A DNA stretch of 55,793 nucleotides from Epichloe hybrida (GCA_019022495.1 JAFEKR010000106.1:1-55793); one strand, 5' to 3'. Numbered from the stretch's first letter, positions 31,428-44,078 are shown. Program-made: numbers and translations. Notes: a model not told the origin generated them from the letters alone.

Positions 31428-31475
31428 GCAGAAGCAGAAGCAGAAGCAGAAGCAGAAGCAGAAGCAGAAGCAGAA
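31428..31475 (+). repeat. Hexanucleotide microsatellite (GCAGAA)8
   Basis: Eight perfect GCAGAA units followed by a partial GCAG. It lies in an intergenic region, about 3.3 kb before the chitin synthase start. Confidence 0.95.
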
Positions 31476-33383
31476 GCAGCGCAACACTAGCTTCGCCCTT
31501 GTTGTCGGGACCGGCTGGTGACCTGTCACCCCTGTTTAGGCTCAGTGAGCAAAGTGGTGGGGGAAACCGTCTGACCATTCAACAAGTTCCAACTGTCGTT
31601 CACGAGAATGATCCGTATGTACCATCGCGAATCTCGAGTCTGCCCTCGCTGGACAGGACAAGGCAGGGCAAGGCAGGGCAAAGCAAGGCCCAGTATTCAA
31701 GTAAAGTTCATGCCAATGCGCAGCAAGGGGGTTTAAGTGAGACCCTGACTCGAGCAGCCAATACTCATACATGGCAGGCAATATGGCTTTCTCGCCTTGT
31801 GCTAGCCGCCGGCAAGCCATGCCCCTCCCTCTGGCGACCTCTTGGCGACCTCTACAATAATAGCGCAGGCGTGTACAGGCGGGTCCACCGTATCGGGAGG
31901 AAATGACGTTTCGATACATTCGAGCTAACAGTTTACATAGATACTTGAGCCGTTGTCTAATATTATCAGACCTCGATTCGGGATGGCTGGAGTTCTCTGA
32001 CTGGTCGAAGCCTCCACTCTCAATCAATTTATTACCCAACAGTTGGTACCAGCCGGTGTGATGCCACGCAGCGATTCAACTTGATGCGACAGCAGGCGCC
32101 TCTTCGCGCACGTTGAATATGTCGAAGATGTCTTGGGGCATTCTGTTTATTCCCTAAATAGTCACGGCCCAGCAGGATCCTCGTGTCTTGTCAAATTTTC
32201 CGACGTTGGATGTGTGTTGTGGAGCTTCAGATCAGAACTACATCTGTGTCTTGCCGCCCACCATGTGGCGTCCTTGGCGGCTATCCCGGCACTTTGGCCG
32301 TTTGACGAATCAAGCCCACAGGCGAAGGGAGAGATTGTTGACGTGTGTGAGCAAGAGGTCGGCAGAAGTCCAGTTCAAGGCACATACCGACAGTTACTGG
32401 ATGTGATTTGTTGAGCGACCGCAATCATTGAATCGGGAAGACGTGTGAGAATATTGTGTCATTCAGCGGACAATAGTCCGTACTAGACGTTGTGTCACAT
32501 TCATTTGTTTGGTATTGACATAACTGGCAAAACTTGACAGGCTTGACGCTCTTGATGCTCACACGTTCATTTCACGTATATGACCCGAGGCAGTGGATAC
32601 TGTCCTCGTCCGACGTTAATTGCATCTGGTCCTCCAACACGTTAAGTAGGGGTGGTTGCTCGGATCCGTGTGAGAGATGCTCCACTGATGATCCCCCCCC
32701 TTTACAAATTTGCGGCAGTGGCACCTTCAGGTCACATTCGTTTGGCCAGGTCAGAGGCCGTGCGCAGCGACAAGAGACAAGAGAAAAGGGTCGCGTTCTT
32801 TTTTTCGGCGGGTGTTGTTCAGGCAGATACTACATGTAATAATGTACTACCGTCAAGTTTGCGCTTGGTGCTTTGAGACGGGGCTACGGAGCATATGGTT
32901 TCGATAACAGGGAGGAAGGAAGCATGTGCTGGCTGCATCGTAGGTGCCGATAAACCAATCCATACTCTTTCTTCGCGAGACCGTCATAGCCTGTACCCTG
33001 CAAAGCCTGACAAGTTTCCTTCGAATATTTCCTTCGAATCACTCGGAAGTTGTCGCCGACTGGTAGGGCTGAGTGTCGAGTTCCGATGATAATGATACAG
33101 CGTCTTTGTCTCACCTGTTACGGAGTACGAAGCATATCAACAATATATTGCATACGACAGGGAACATGGTTATCGAGAAACAAACTTCATCCAGGGTATT
33201 GGGAGGCCCGCTTGCTTAAGTGATACTCCGCGCTCTGGAGTCTGAACTCTAATCGTGCCCCAGCAGCCGCCCAGCAGCCGCCCAGCAGCCGCCCACCCAA
33301 AAAAGCGTTGAGGCTATTCTTGGATGCGAAGGCGACCGGGTCGACCGGGCAACAGGAGGGGTCGGTCTGGTTGTGTATGTACC

Positions 33384-33636
33384 TCCTTGAGGACCGTAAG
33401 ACTACGCTTGCGTACTAATTCACTTAATATTTCACCTAATAAGAATCATAATATAAAGAGTACTTGCTTTACATTACTAAATTATATAACAATACTTATA
33501 CTAGTAATTATCTAAGCTATAAATATTATTATATAGCTTAGTAGTGCATAGAAAGTACTATTCAATGTGATAGGTTTAAACCAGGCGAAATAATAAGTGA
33601 ATTAGTATGCAAGTGTAGTCTTACGGTCCTCAAGGA
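33384..33636. mobile_element. MITE-like element with 54-bp terminal inverted repeats
   Basis: The left end (33384-33437) starts TCCTTGAGGACCGTAAG. The right end (33583-33636) is its inverted copy with about 50 of 54 positions matching. Three of the four differences are transitions. The core of roughly 145 bp is AT-rich with no ORF. Size, long terminal inverted repeats and lack of coding capacity fit a non-autonomous DNA transposon. I could not find a convincing target-site duplication, so the superfamily is open. Confidence 0.85.
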
Positions 33637-33899
33637 CATCGATGCCTTTTCTAAGTCCATGTTCCGTATGTACTTCGTACTCTGTGTGCCGTCCGCACGG
33701 AAACACGGAATACTATTATTATGCTCTTGCATCTTCCGACGCCTGGGCAAGGCGCGGCCGGCCCGTTGCCCTCGTATAATAACCCGCCATTCTGAAAACT
33801 GTGTTGCATTTATTGTCAAAGAGTGGAACCGCGAGCCGCACACTCCGTACATATCGGAGTAGAGCGCCTGGCTTGGTGGACTGAGCTCCTGCCGTCAAG

Positions 33900-33985
33900 T
33901 TGTGTGTGCGTGTCACGTGCGTGTGTGTGTGGTGTGTGGTGTGTGTGTGTGGTGTGTGTGTGGTGTGTGTGTGTGCGTGTGTGCC
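33900..33985 (+). repeat. GT-rich low-complexity tract
   Basis: Alternating GTGTGT, GTGGTGT and GTGCGT units. It is potentially Z-DNA-forming. It lies about 750 bp upstream of the chitin synthase start. Confidence 0.85.
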
Positions 33986-34744
33986 AATGTGCCAATCATC
34001 AGGTACCTGCCCCCAACCCCCCCGTCAACCCATTGCCCCTTGCCTGCCAGCCAGAATCCCAGATTGGCTTGGCTCTTGCTTCCTCCCTCTCCACCATCGC
34101 GGAAACCCCCCCGCCGTGTTCCTTGTTATATTCTCCTTATTATGTACGGATTACTCTCTTCTATTATTACGGGGGTTTAGAGATCAGGGCATCGTTACTC
34201 CGTACATACAAAACATATTTCCCGATCGCTCCGACTTCGTTTCTCAGCGCTCTTATTACTCTCTTTTACTGCTATTTCACCGGGTTTTTGCCCATTCGCT
34301 CCGTTGTCAAACTCCCTGCCCGGTCGGAACGTCGTCGATTTTATGCAGCAGGGGGCTCGCCGCTCCGACGAGTTCGCGCCTTCGTGACACCTCCTAAGGC
34401 GACCGACTCCGGGCTTTCTCCACTGCGCAGTGGCAGCCAGGCTGCTGAAAGCTTTACTCCTGGCATCACCCGTGGAAATACAAACTTCTTGCGTCTCGGG
34501 AACCATCATCTTCATCAAAACTTGTCATCTTTACAGTGTTGGCCCAACCGAACGAGACCAACATTTGGACCGAGAGCACTTGAGCTCAGCCACCGGTTCA
34601 GCTGCGTAAGTCTGCCCTCATATTCTTGCACCACATCGCCAATGCTACTTCTGGAGCGTATTCGGCGGTTATGCAACCCATTTGTGACAGAAGTGGAAAA
34701 AAAATAATTTGTGCCACTGAACTGACACTGGATCATCAGAAAGC

Positions 34745-37700
34745 ATGTCTCATCCTGACCGGCCGGGTGGCAGCCCGGTCTACGAGCAGCGGAACACGTA
34801 CCGTAATTCGCACTCTCGACGCGCTCGGCCTGATGACATTGAAACTGGCTTTCGAACTGTCCATAGAGCAGGACATGAACGTGGGAAATCTGCCTCCTCC
34901 TTCGCCGAGACCATTTCGAACCCCAACGTCCCTACAGAGGCGCATCCTCTGTCACCGACGCAGCCCACTATGAGCCCACCACCACATAGTCCGGATCAGC
35001 CCTTCCCTCGGAAGCGAAGCCTCATCCGACCGGAGCGAAACAGAATCGGAAAGGATCACAGAAACTACCACTACCTCAAACATGCTGCCAACATGGAGAC
35101 CATGCCATCTTCCACGGGCAATGATCCCGTCCTGGAGGGATTCGATGTATCGACTGAGCCATCAGGTGGTTCGAAAGCCCACGGCAGCTTCTCAGAGAGC
35201 GCCCATACTCGCGAAAATCGAAGACGTCAGACTAGCGGTGACCAGGAAAAGACGCCAGCCCGTGTCAAGTCGCAGCCTCATCGCAGCAAGTCTGGGAAAT
35301 CACGCAAATCAGGCACAAAGAGAGAAAAGTCTCGCAACAAAATTGCCAGCGTCGAGCATGGCGAGAAAAGATGGGCCTCATCAGCATTATCCTCGTCATC
35401 ATGGCCATTGTAGGTTTTCTCACCTTTGGTTTCACGGCTACGGTGTGCAGTTCTCCTCCAGAGAGATTGCGAGTGAACAGGGTGACTGGCGGCTACATGA
35501 TCTTCCACGGTGTCGCCTACGACCTGTCCAGCTCTCACCATCCTCCCGCCGAGGGCATCCCACTTCGAGCGGACCGTCTTGGCGCCAACGTCTTGTACGA
35601 TCTGCCTGAGAAGCATGCTGGCCAGGATGGTAGTTTTCTCTTCCAAAACGTCAACGGCCACTGCAAAGATATCATTACCAAGGCGCCCAACTCGGATGTG
35701 CCAACCAACGCCAACAACGACCTGGCTTGGTACTTTCCCTGCACCACCTTCAACCAGGATGGATCCAGCCGGCCCAACTTCACCAATCCCTACTACCTTG
35801 GCTATGCTTGCCATACTAGCTCCAATGCTCGCAATGCTTTTTACCTCGATCTCACTGGCGCTGCCGACGTCTACTTTACCTGGGACGATGTTCGCAACAG
35901 CTCCCGCAACCTCATTGTCTACTCTGGCAGTGTTCTCGATCTGAACCTGCTCAACTGGTTCAACGAAACCGAAATCAATGTGCCTAACCGATTCAAGGTC
36001 TTGCGAGACCCAGACAGCGCAGTCAACAGGGCCATCCGTGGCCGCGACGTCACTCGCATGTTCCAGTCCTCCGGTGACAAGCAGATTGCCCAGTGTCTCG
36101 AGGAAGTGACGCGAGTGGGCTTTGTTGACACTGAGACTGTCGGCTGCATAGCATCCCAGGTTGTGCTGTACTGCGCCCTCGTCCTCATTCTGTCTGTCGT
36201 CGGCACTCGATTTGTTCTGGCCTTGATCTTCCAGTGGTTCATCAGCCGCAAGTATGCCGCGGCAAAGACATCCCAGACCTCTGATCGACGAAAGCGAGCC
36301 AAGCAAATTGAGGACTGGTCCGAAGACATTTACCGTGCCCCACCCCGACTGCCCGGCGATGTTGGCAGTTCCGCCATGGCATCGTCTGATAGAACGAGCA
36401 GGCGAACGTCCTCCTTCTTGCCCACCACCTCTCGATTTTCGGCCGTCTACGGAGCCGATAGCCGTCCCGTTGGAGGACGTCGCGCCGTTCCTACCACCAT
36501 GTCCAGCCAGGCACCTGGAAGTGCCTTGCTAAACCCCAACACCAACTCCATCTACAGACAGGGCAACGATAGCCGTGCCAGCTTCCTGCGATCAGACCCT
36601 TGTAACAGCACTGCCAGCCCCTCTGATGGACCTGGCCCTGCGGGGTTCATTCACGACGCCGTGGTACCGCAACCTCCATCTGACTGGATGCCTTTCGGGT
36701 TTCCCTTGGCGCACACCATGTGCTTGGTCACGGCGTACTCGGAAGGCGCGGAAGGTATCCGTACCACCCTCGACTCCATAGCTACAACTGACTATCCCAA
36801 CAGCCACAAGGCCATCGTCGTTATTTGCGACGGTATCATCAAGGGCAAAGGTGAAGCGGTCTCTACTCCCGACGTCTGCTTGGGCATGATGAAGGACCAC
36901 TCCACTCCTCCGGAACTGGTTGAGGCCTTCTCCTATGTCGCTGTTGCCAGCGGCTCCAAGCGCCACAACATGGCCAAGGTCTACTGTGGATTCTACGACT
37001 ATGGCACCAAGAGCCGCATACCGAACGAACGACAGCAACGTGTGCCCATGATGCTGATTGTCAAGTGCGGCACCCCGGACGAGGCCCAAAAATCCAAGCC
37101 CGGCAATCGTGGCAAGCGTGACAGTCAAATCATTCTCATGTCTTTCCTCCAGAAGGTCATGTTCGATGAACGAATGACGGAACTCGAATACGAAATGTTC
37201 AATGGTCTTTGGAAGGTCACTGGCATCTCACCCGACTACTACGAGATCGTACTCATGGTCGATGCCGATACCAAAGTATTCCCGGACAGTCTGACGCACA
37301 TGGTGTCGGCCATGGTCAAGGATCCCGAGATCATGGGACTGTGTGGTGAGACCAAGATTGCCAACAAGCGAGACAGCTGGGTGACTGCCATCCAAGTCTT
37401 TGAGTACTTCATCTCACATCATCTCGCCAAGTCGTTCGAGTCTGTTTTCGGTGGTGTCACATGTTTGCCCGGCTGCTTCTGCATGTATCGTATCAAGGCG
37501 CCCAAGGGTGGTCAAAACTACTGGGTGCCCATCCTGGCCAATCCCGATGTTGTGGAGCACTACTCCGAAAATGTAGTCGAGACGTTGCACGAAAAGAACC
37601 TGTATCTGCTCGGCGAGGATCGTTACTTGACGACCCTCATGCTGCGCACATTTCCGAAGCGAAAGCAGGTCTTTGTTCCACAAGCCGTGTGTAAGACGAC

Positions 37701-38430
37701 AGTTCCCGACAAATTCATGGTTCTTCTCTCACAGCGTCGCCGCTGGATCAACTCGACTATCCACAACTTGATGGAGCTTGTTCTCGTCCGAGACTTGTGC
37801 GGTACTTTCTGCTTCAGCATGCAGTTTGTCGTCTTTATCGAACTCGTCGGTACGCTCGTGTTGCCAGCAGCCATTACCTTTACCTTCTATGTCGGTAAGT
37901 CGAAACACCCCTCCTCACTCGACATTGTAGAGCCCAAAAGGACATGACATGGCGGAGAAATGGAGAAGCAAGTACTAACCAACGCTTTTCCCTCAGTCAT
38001 CACCTCCATCGTCCATTCACCACCGCAGATCATCCCTCTCGTTCTGCTCGGTCTCATTCTTGGCCTCCCTGGTCTTTTAATCATAGTCACAGCTCACTCA
38101 TGGTCCTACGTCGTGTGGATGCTCATTTATCTAATCTCCCTGCCGATTTGGAACTTTATCCTACCGACTTATGCCTTTTGGAAGTTTGACGACTTTTCAT
38201 GGGGCGACACGCGTAAGACGGCGGGAGACAAGGTGAAGAAGGCTGGCATTGAGTACCAGGGAGAATTCGACAGCAGCAAGATCACCATGAAGCGCTGGGC
38301 CGAGTTTGAGCGTGAAAAGCGCTCCAAGTCGGTCTACTTGGGGTCAAGAGAAAACGTTGTTGGCGGCCTTGGCAGCTGGGCTTTGCCGCCTGGCCATTCC
38401 CAAAATGATGGATACTATTCTGATGCATAA
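34745..38430 (+). CDS. Class IV (Chs3-type) chitin synthase, N-terminal frame interrupted
   Basis: The enzyme transfers GlcNAc from UDP-GlcNAc onto growing chitin at the plasma membrane. ATG 34745 opens the family N-terminus ([45 protein letters not shown]) but this frame stops at 35413. The main frame, one base off, is open from 35236 and reads [16 protein letters not shown]. It runs through exon 35371-37894, an intron (37895-37996, GTAAGT...CCTCAG) and exon 37997-38430. Catalytic signatures are intact: VDADT (DxD) at 37258-37272, EDRYLT at 37615-37632, QRRRW at 37732-37746, with C-terminal membrane helices after [13 protein letters not shown]. From family memory, about 30 residues holding the first membrane helix should sit between KREKSRNK and QRRAWREK; they are absent. 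Translation from ATG 35371 would give a 985-residue truncated enzyme. Confidence 0.85.
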
Positions 38431-39812
38431 GTTGGTCGACCGACATCGGCACTCATATTTCCACACGCAGTGCCGAAAGAGTTGAGTATTACTGGCGTAC
38501 AGTGTTGGGTTTGGATGGCCGGCACCCTTTGTTGGTTGTACACATTTTTTTTTTTTTTTTTTCGCGCCTTTTTCCATACATCTGTACGCATCGTCCCTAG
38601 CACATCAGGGTTGTCACACTCTGGTCAGACCAAGCGCTCGCGTCTGCTCATCATACCAACAGCACATGAGCTTTTCACAGCGTACAGGTACGGGGGCTGT
38701 ATTTATGTGCCAAGAGGAAGAAGATGCAACTGCATAGCATGATCGGCATACACGCATTGGTGTCACGGGGGCGTTTTTTGTCTGCCCCCCCCCCCCCCGG
38801 GGGAAAAAGTCCGCCTCTTCCACAATTTGTTCTTCTGTCTTCTGCCTGTTGTTTCTTTCCCGTCTCTACTTTTTCATAACGCAACTTGTCTATAACTTTT
38901 GCTGGGAGAGGCAGGCAGGCAGGCAAGGCCACGGAGCAGTACGTAGGGACGGACCGGGACCTAGGTTAGTTGAGTAGGAGGTGTAGGTGTAGGGTGGAGT
39001 ATGAGTGCGCTCGCTCGCCAAGCGGCAAGTCGAGCGAAATAATAACTTGATGTGTCTTTTTGAAATACATTACATGGATTGCCATGGCCCCCATGGCCCT
39101 GTGCCTAATGTGATGATGCGAAGCATGAAGTAGTCGGGGTCGGGGATTTGCAGGACGGGACAAACAACGTCACGCACACCTGGAGAGAAGAGAGTGCAAG
39201 ACGGAAAGAGCAGTCAGGCACGCCGCCTCCTTCTCTTCATGTTGGAGCGCACGAGACATTCCAACACAACGCGTTGTTGTGTTGAAATCACGAGGGGGAT
39301 GATGAGGATACTTGCATCGCACTGACTGAGATACATGGATACAACATGTCTTGGGCGGAAGCACGCCAATCTGTAGTCATCACGCTCTTCTCCATCTCTC
39401 TGCGTCTTTCTCTTTCTCATCAAGAGACCTATCATCACTGACCAGCACAGCCAACGTGTATACAAACATGGTGTATTAGAAATATAATAAAGTCGAATAG
39501 AAAAAGCACACGCACAAAGCACAGGGTCATTATCGATCGTCTCATGTCTCGCATACGCCATGACAAAAGTGATCCTTCAACGCCGGCCAAGCTCGCTACA
39601 GCCAAAAGGAGCGAAAAAGAGAGGGAAAGAAAAAAAAAAACATTACAAGTGCAGAAGCCAGGTATAAACATCGACAAAATGTGCCAAGAATCGCTTCAGA
39701 AAAAGATTTGTCCCTTGTAGCCTCCGATTCGTACCGCTGGCCCTGATATCTCGCCCACATATACACAAAGTCCATTCTCTTTCCTGCAATTGACCCAACG
39801 ACCAAGACCGCT
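38431..39812. other. Intergenic, 1.4 kb, convergent 3' ends
   Basis: This is the shared 3' flank of the chitin synthase and polo kinase genes. It contains a long T-run (38545-38562), a C-run (38787-38800) and a short (AGGC)n near 38910-38925. No supported gene. Confidence 0.5.
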
Positions 39813-42800
39813 TTACTTGTTTGAGCTGTCCACTTCTTCTCCCAGCTCCCATGGCGTTCGCGGATCGACAAGCGTTGACAAGCGCTGGTCTCCCCAGCGA
39901 GCACCAATCGTAACCCACACGTGCTTCTGTGGGATCGTCGTGTTGACGAGCTCTCGATAGCCAGTCCATCGTAGGCGTGTCTCTCTGCTCATTGAGCTGT
40001 TCCCTAGACCACCATTGCTAACCCACTCCTTGACGATGTTCTTGATGAACTCAATCTTGCGGCGGAAATCATTGGCAGTGGGTATGCCTTGGAGCTCGGG
40101 GTCAATCTCTGGTCGTTTGCGCGTGCTGGCTGAGCGTGTCGAGGACTTGGATTGGAAGTTGAGCAATGTCTGCAGTGGAAACGACAAAGTCGCACGATCA
40201 TCGAGAGCCGTTGCGCCAATTGTGCCCGTCGAAGCTAGTCTCTCTGCGGCTTCTTGAGGAAGATGCCAGAAATGACACCAGGTACCAGTGGCGTCGAGAA
40301 CAATTTTGGTATGATCGGGGAAATTGAACTAGAGAAGAGGGAGAAAAAAAAAAAAAGGTAAACCAAATTAGTAAAGGTGACTCAATGCAGTTGCTCCTGC
40401 CCATGGAGTGGCTTACCTGGAGATGTCCGTCACAAAATACCCAGCAGCCCACGTCTCCAAATCGTTGGTAAAAGGTGACCAGCTCTGCCATGGTGCCCTT
40501 ATGTCCGGGTGACATGACACCTTGTCCATCAAGGTCTTCGATCGGTAGGTTCTCATCTCTGCCATAAGCAATCATGTAGTTGGCGAATTTCTTCCAGAGG
40601 ATGATTCTCTCCCTCTTTCGGTGCTGATAAATGTCTTTGCCTGGGTTCATCTTGCCAGCCGTACCGTCCTCGTTGACAGCCACCCGGAAATGCTCGGGCG
40701 AAATGTTTACCTCTGACAGGCCGCTCTCGCCGTTATTCTCAAAGAACTTGATAGACTCGGTCATGGGGATGGGCTGGTTCCTATCGAGATACGACTCATC
40801 TTGTCGACGAAGAATGTGTTTTTCAGCGCCGCGAATGAAGACGCCTGCTGGTGGAAGCATTGCAGTCTTGCTGCCTTCTGTTGTGGGAATATCTCGCAGC
40901 ACGCACCCGACGCTTCCGTCATTCAATATGTACCCGAGACCGAACTTGTTGGTGTAGTCCACCCATTTCACAACCACATGAGGGTGAGGCGGAGATACAG
41001 TTTTGGAGGAGATGATGGCCATGGTTCGAGAGTTCAACGCTCTTTCGAGGTCCGCTTGCAACCTTCTCAGGCGATCGAGAATAACATCAGGCTTCGAACT
41101 GGCAACGCTTTCTGGTTTCTCCGAGGGCGAAAAGAGGGTGGCAGGCCGAATAGACGACGAGTTTGCCTTCTTCGGGGGCTGCAGAGGGGCGGAAGTCATT
41201 GTAGCAGCGCGTTCAGCAACCTGTAAACTTGGAGCAGAGCGAATGGATGGCAGCTCTGTGCGAGCAGAGACTCGCACGCTTTTGCTGACCGTCTCCGAAG
41301 AAGCCTTGGACAAAGATTCACCGCGAAAAACTTCTCGTCGAGGAAGAACTCGCAAACTTTGGCTCGTGGTTAGGGCCGGGTCGATGGTGGAATTTGATTT
41401 ACTGGTTGTGGAGGCCGCAGAGACCATCGCTGGTCTGTTTTGAGCACGTTGTTGAGCTGCAAAGCTTTGCGGAGGCTGTCTCAAAAGACCGACTGATGTC
41501 CTCTGTGTGCTTGTTTGTGATTCCTCGTTTGTTGTACCTGTAGAAGAAGACGAATAGGAGGAGGAGGAAGATGATGACGTTGGTCTAAAAGAATGGGAGA
41601 ACTTGCTCCGCTGGGGCATGTTTTCCTTGAGCCAATCCTCAAATGGCCGATACACCGTATTTTCAACAAGCGGGATCATCGGGGTCAATCCCACCTTCTC
41701 TTCTTGAGCCATTTCTTTCCAGATTTGCGAGTGTATGATCTTTGCATCAGTCCAGGGGCCAATACAGCACTCGCGGCACATTTCCTTCAAGTTCTTGAGT
41801 GAGGTTGCTTGAACAGTACTGCCCATTCGTGTTCCATAAAACTCCTGGCGATCTGGCGGTATTTCTCTCAGGCGAGAGGTCATGTCGGCCTCTGCGGGCA
41901 TATAGCCACATGTGAAAAAGGGATGTCGGATAATCTCTTCGGGCTCCGGGCGACAGTCTGCATCTTGCAACATGTCGGCAACCAGGTCCTTGGCGTCCTG
42001 GCTAATGAACTTCTGTGATGTTTCACTCGTTGGCCACTCATAGTCTCTCTCCCTGGCACGGCGGTAAATCTCATCGGTTGTCGAGGATTGAAAGGGAGGC
42101 TTTGAAGTAAGCATAGCAAACCTGGGCTTCTTATTAGTACATTGAAACCAACCGTCAAGCGAGAATGGGGCAGAGAGTCCGTACATGATGATGCCTAGAC
42201 TCCAGATATCGACCATGTGATCGTGGCCTTTCTTGCCCTTCTCTAGAATTTCAGGCGCGATGTAATTGGGAGTGCCGCAAAGAGTCGTCCGTCGTATGGT
42301 CTGCATGTCCCTACCAGTGACCACCAGAGCCGCCAGTCCGAAATCACCAATCTTTGCATTCATTTGAGAGTCTAGGAAGATGTTGCCCATTTTCAAGTCG
42401 CGGTGAATGATGCCCTTGCCGTGCATGTACTTGATGGCGCCCGCAATCTGAACCGAATAGAATCGAACTTCAGGCTCGGTGAGGCCCTTGCGGCGTTTGA
42501 CCATGTCCATGAGAGATCCATTATTGCAAAGTTCCAAAACGAGATAGGTGCAGTTGTTGAATGAAAATGCCCGGAAAAACTGGACAATGTTCTTGTGCTT
42601 CATCTTCGAGTGAATTTGCAGCTCAGTTTGAAACTAAACTCGTCGAGGCATGAGATCAGCATGGCGTCACCTGCACAACATCTAAAGATAGTAGACTGAC
42701 CTTTTGCTCCATCTTCGGAGGCATTCTGCACTTGACAATCTTCAACGCGTACTTTTGCTTGGTGGCCACATTCTGACCGCTGTAACAAATGGCGAAACCG

Positions 42801-43039
42801 CCCTTTCCCAACAGCTTACCCACTTGATAGGAAGCGCCATCGGGGCGATCAGAGCTGCTCGGCTCAATCACTTCGGGAGGAGGAGGAGGAGGATGCTCCT
42901 TATCCTTGGCGGACCGAAGCTGAGCAGCAGTCTTGGCCTTGACCTCAGTTGCTTTGGGCATTCGCTGGGCGTTGGCATCTCTAGGGGACAAAGCCTCGAG
43001 GTCGACGCTGCCTTTGGCCGCCGCGAGTCGATGGGCCAT
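39813..43039 (-). CDS. Polo-like kinase (Cdc5/Plo1 family)
   Basis: This 1002-residue mitotic kinase has four exons: 43039-42701, 42633-42185, 42121-40417 and 40328-39813. The kinase domain (from ~71) shows the Gly loop LLGKGGFAICY, Lys100 in YALKIVK, HRDLKMGN, DFGLAAL, the activation loop RRTTLCGTPNYIAPE and DIWSLGIIM. A 63-nt intron (42184-42122, GTACGG, TACTAAT branch, CCCAG) is in phase and stop-free, so it can be misread as coding; removing it restores IIMFAMLTSKPPFQ. A Ser-rich linker precedes two polo boxes: the first around VVVKWVDYTNKFGLGYIL, the second beginning WCHFWHLP after the last intron. Polo boxes dock the kinase on phosphorylated partners at spindle poles and septation sites. 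The gene diverges from the OPA3-like gene. Confidence 0.95.
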
Positions 43040-44078
43040 GACTACTGGAGAACGCGTGGGCGGCTGGCGTAGGGCGCCAAAATGTCGATGGGCCGTGAAG
43101 ACCGAATATGGGGGGAGGAGGCCGGTTTATGTCGCCGCGGTGAAGGGGGGGGATCGAGAAGGGATAGCCTGCAGTGACAAAAGAATAAGTAGGCTGTTGC
43201 TGTTGTTGTTGTATCGGGTTGCAGGTTGTTCGTTTGCTGCGGTTGACATCCGCCCGGTATGATATGGATGCAAAGGCCAAAAGCTTGCTATAGCCACAGA
43301 CATAATAGCATGGCGGCTGAATGCACATACGCATGGGTTATGGGTGAAAAGGAAGACGACAGCTTACAATTCAAGCACGGTGTGGCATTCGCGATGAAGC
43401 GTAAAGCCACTGCGAACCGTCGGGCGAAAGTGTTGGCAATGGTTCCCGAGGAGGAAGTAGAGAAGTAGAGGGAGAAAAGCATTAAGCAATGCTGAATGTC
43501 GATGTGGATGTGGATGCAAGGAGAAGTGACAAATGGCGGCTGGTTGCTTGCTTGCTTGCTTGCTTGCTACTTGCTTGTCCAGTCGTCCGCCCGTCCCCCA
43601 ACTAGAGGAGAGCCTCTTTCCCAATTTCCCAATGCTTGTGCGCGGTTTGTGTACATTGTGCGCTCAAATGCGTGTCTGATGGTTGCCGGCGCAACGAGCC
43701 CACTCAATACATTTTCGAGACCCACTCTTTGCCGTGACAGCCACATACATACATACATGTGTACACCCATGTATTCGACAAATTCAACATGATCACGGCT
43801 TGGCTGACGATCGGTCTGCAAGCTTCCGTTCATTCCTTTCCTGGATCCGAGCGCGCCGGCAGCTCCGACATTATCTCTTACGACTCCCACATTCCGCGAT
43901 GCATTAACGATATATTTCATTTCTTCTTGTTCAAGGTTGCGTTGCGCAATATTCCTCACCTTCTCCTGGTCGTCATCACCCCCGCCGCTTCTCCATGAAA
44001 AACCAGACATCCTTTTCACGACGATCCCACCACAGCTACGCATAGAGGCAGCAGCCTCCCCACAGCAATTGATTCACC
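43040..44078. other. Divergent promoter region, about 1 kb
   Basis: This lies between the polo kinase and OPA3-like starts. It contains a (GCTT)n run at about 43546-43568 and a CATA-type run at about 43742-43760. No supported ORF. Confidence 0.5.

Larger units (their letters stand above)
29674..34744. other. Divergent intergenic region, 5 kb, between activator and chitin synthase
   Basis: This is the head-to-head region of the two chitin-synthesis genes. No credible protein gene is seen. It contains three tandem arrays, a MITE (33384-33636), a GT-rich tract (33900-33985) and several TACTCCGTA motifs. Sequence nearest each gene is CT-rich, as in fungal leaders. A leader intron of the activator is likely at the left edge. 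Confidence 0.5.

Noticed and set aside
33823..34707. 294-residue plus-strand frame before the chitin synthase
   Set aside because: It starts in a GT-rich repeat (Cys/Val run) and continues through promoter-like CT-rich sequence; no domain is seen.
35264..35349. Intron joining the two chitin synthase frames (GTCAAG donor, TTGCCAG acceptor)
   Set aside because: It is in phase and would give one reading frame, but the donor is weak and splicing would remove conserved basic sequence without restoring the missing membrane helix. It is kept only as a remote option.
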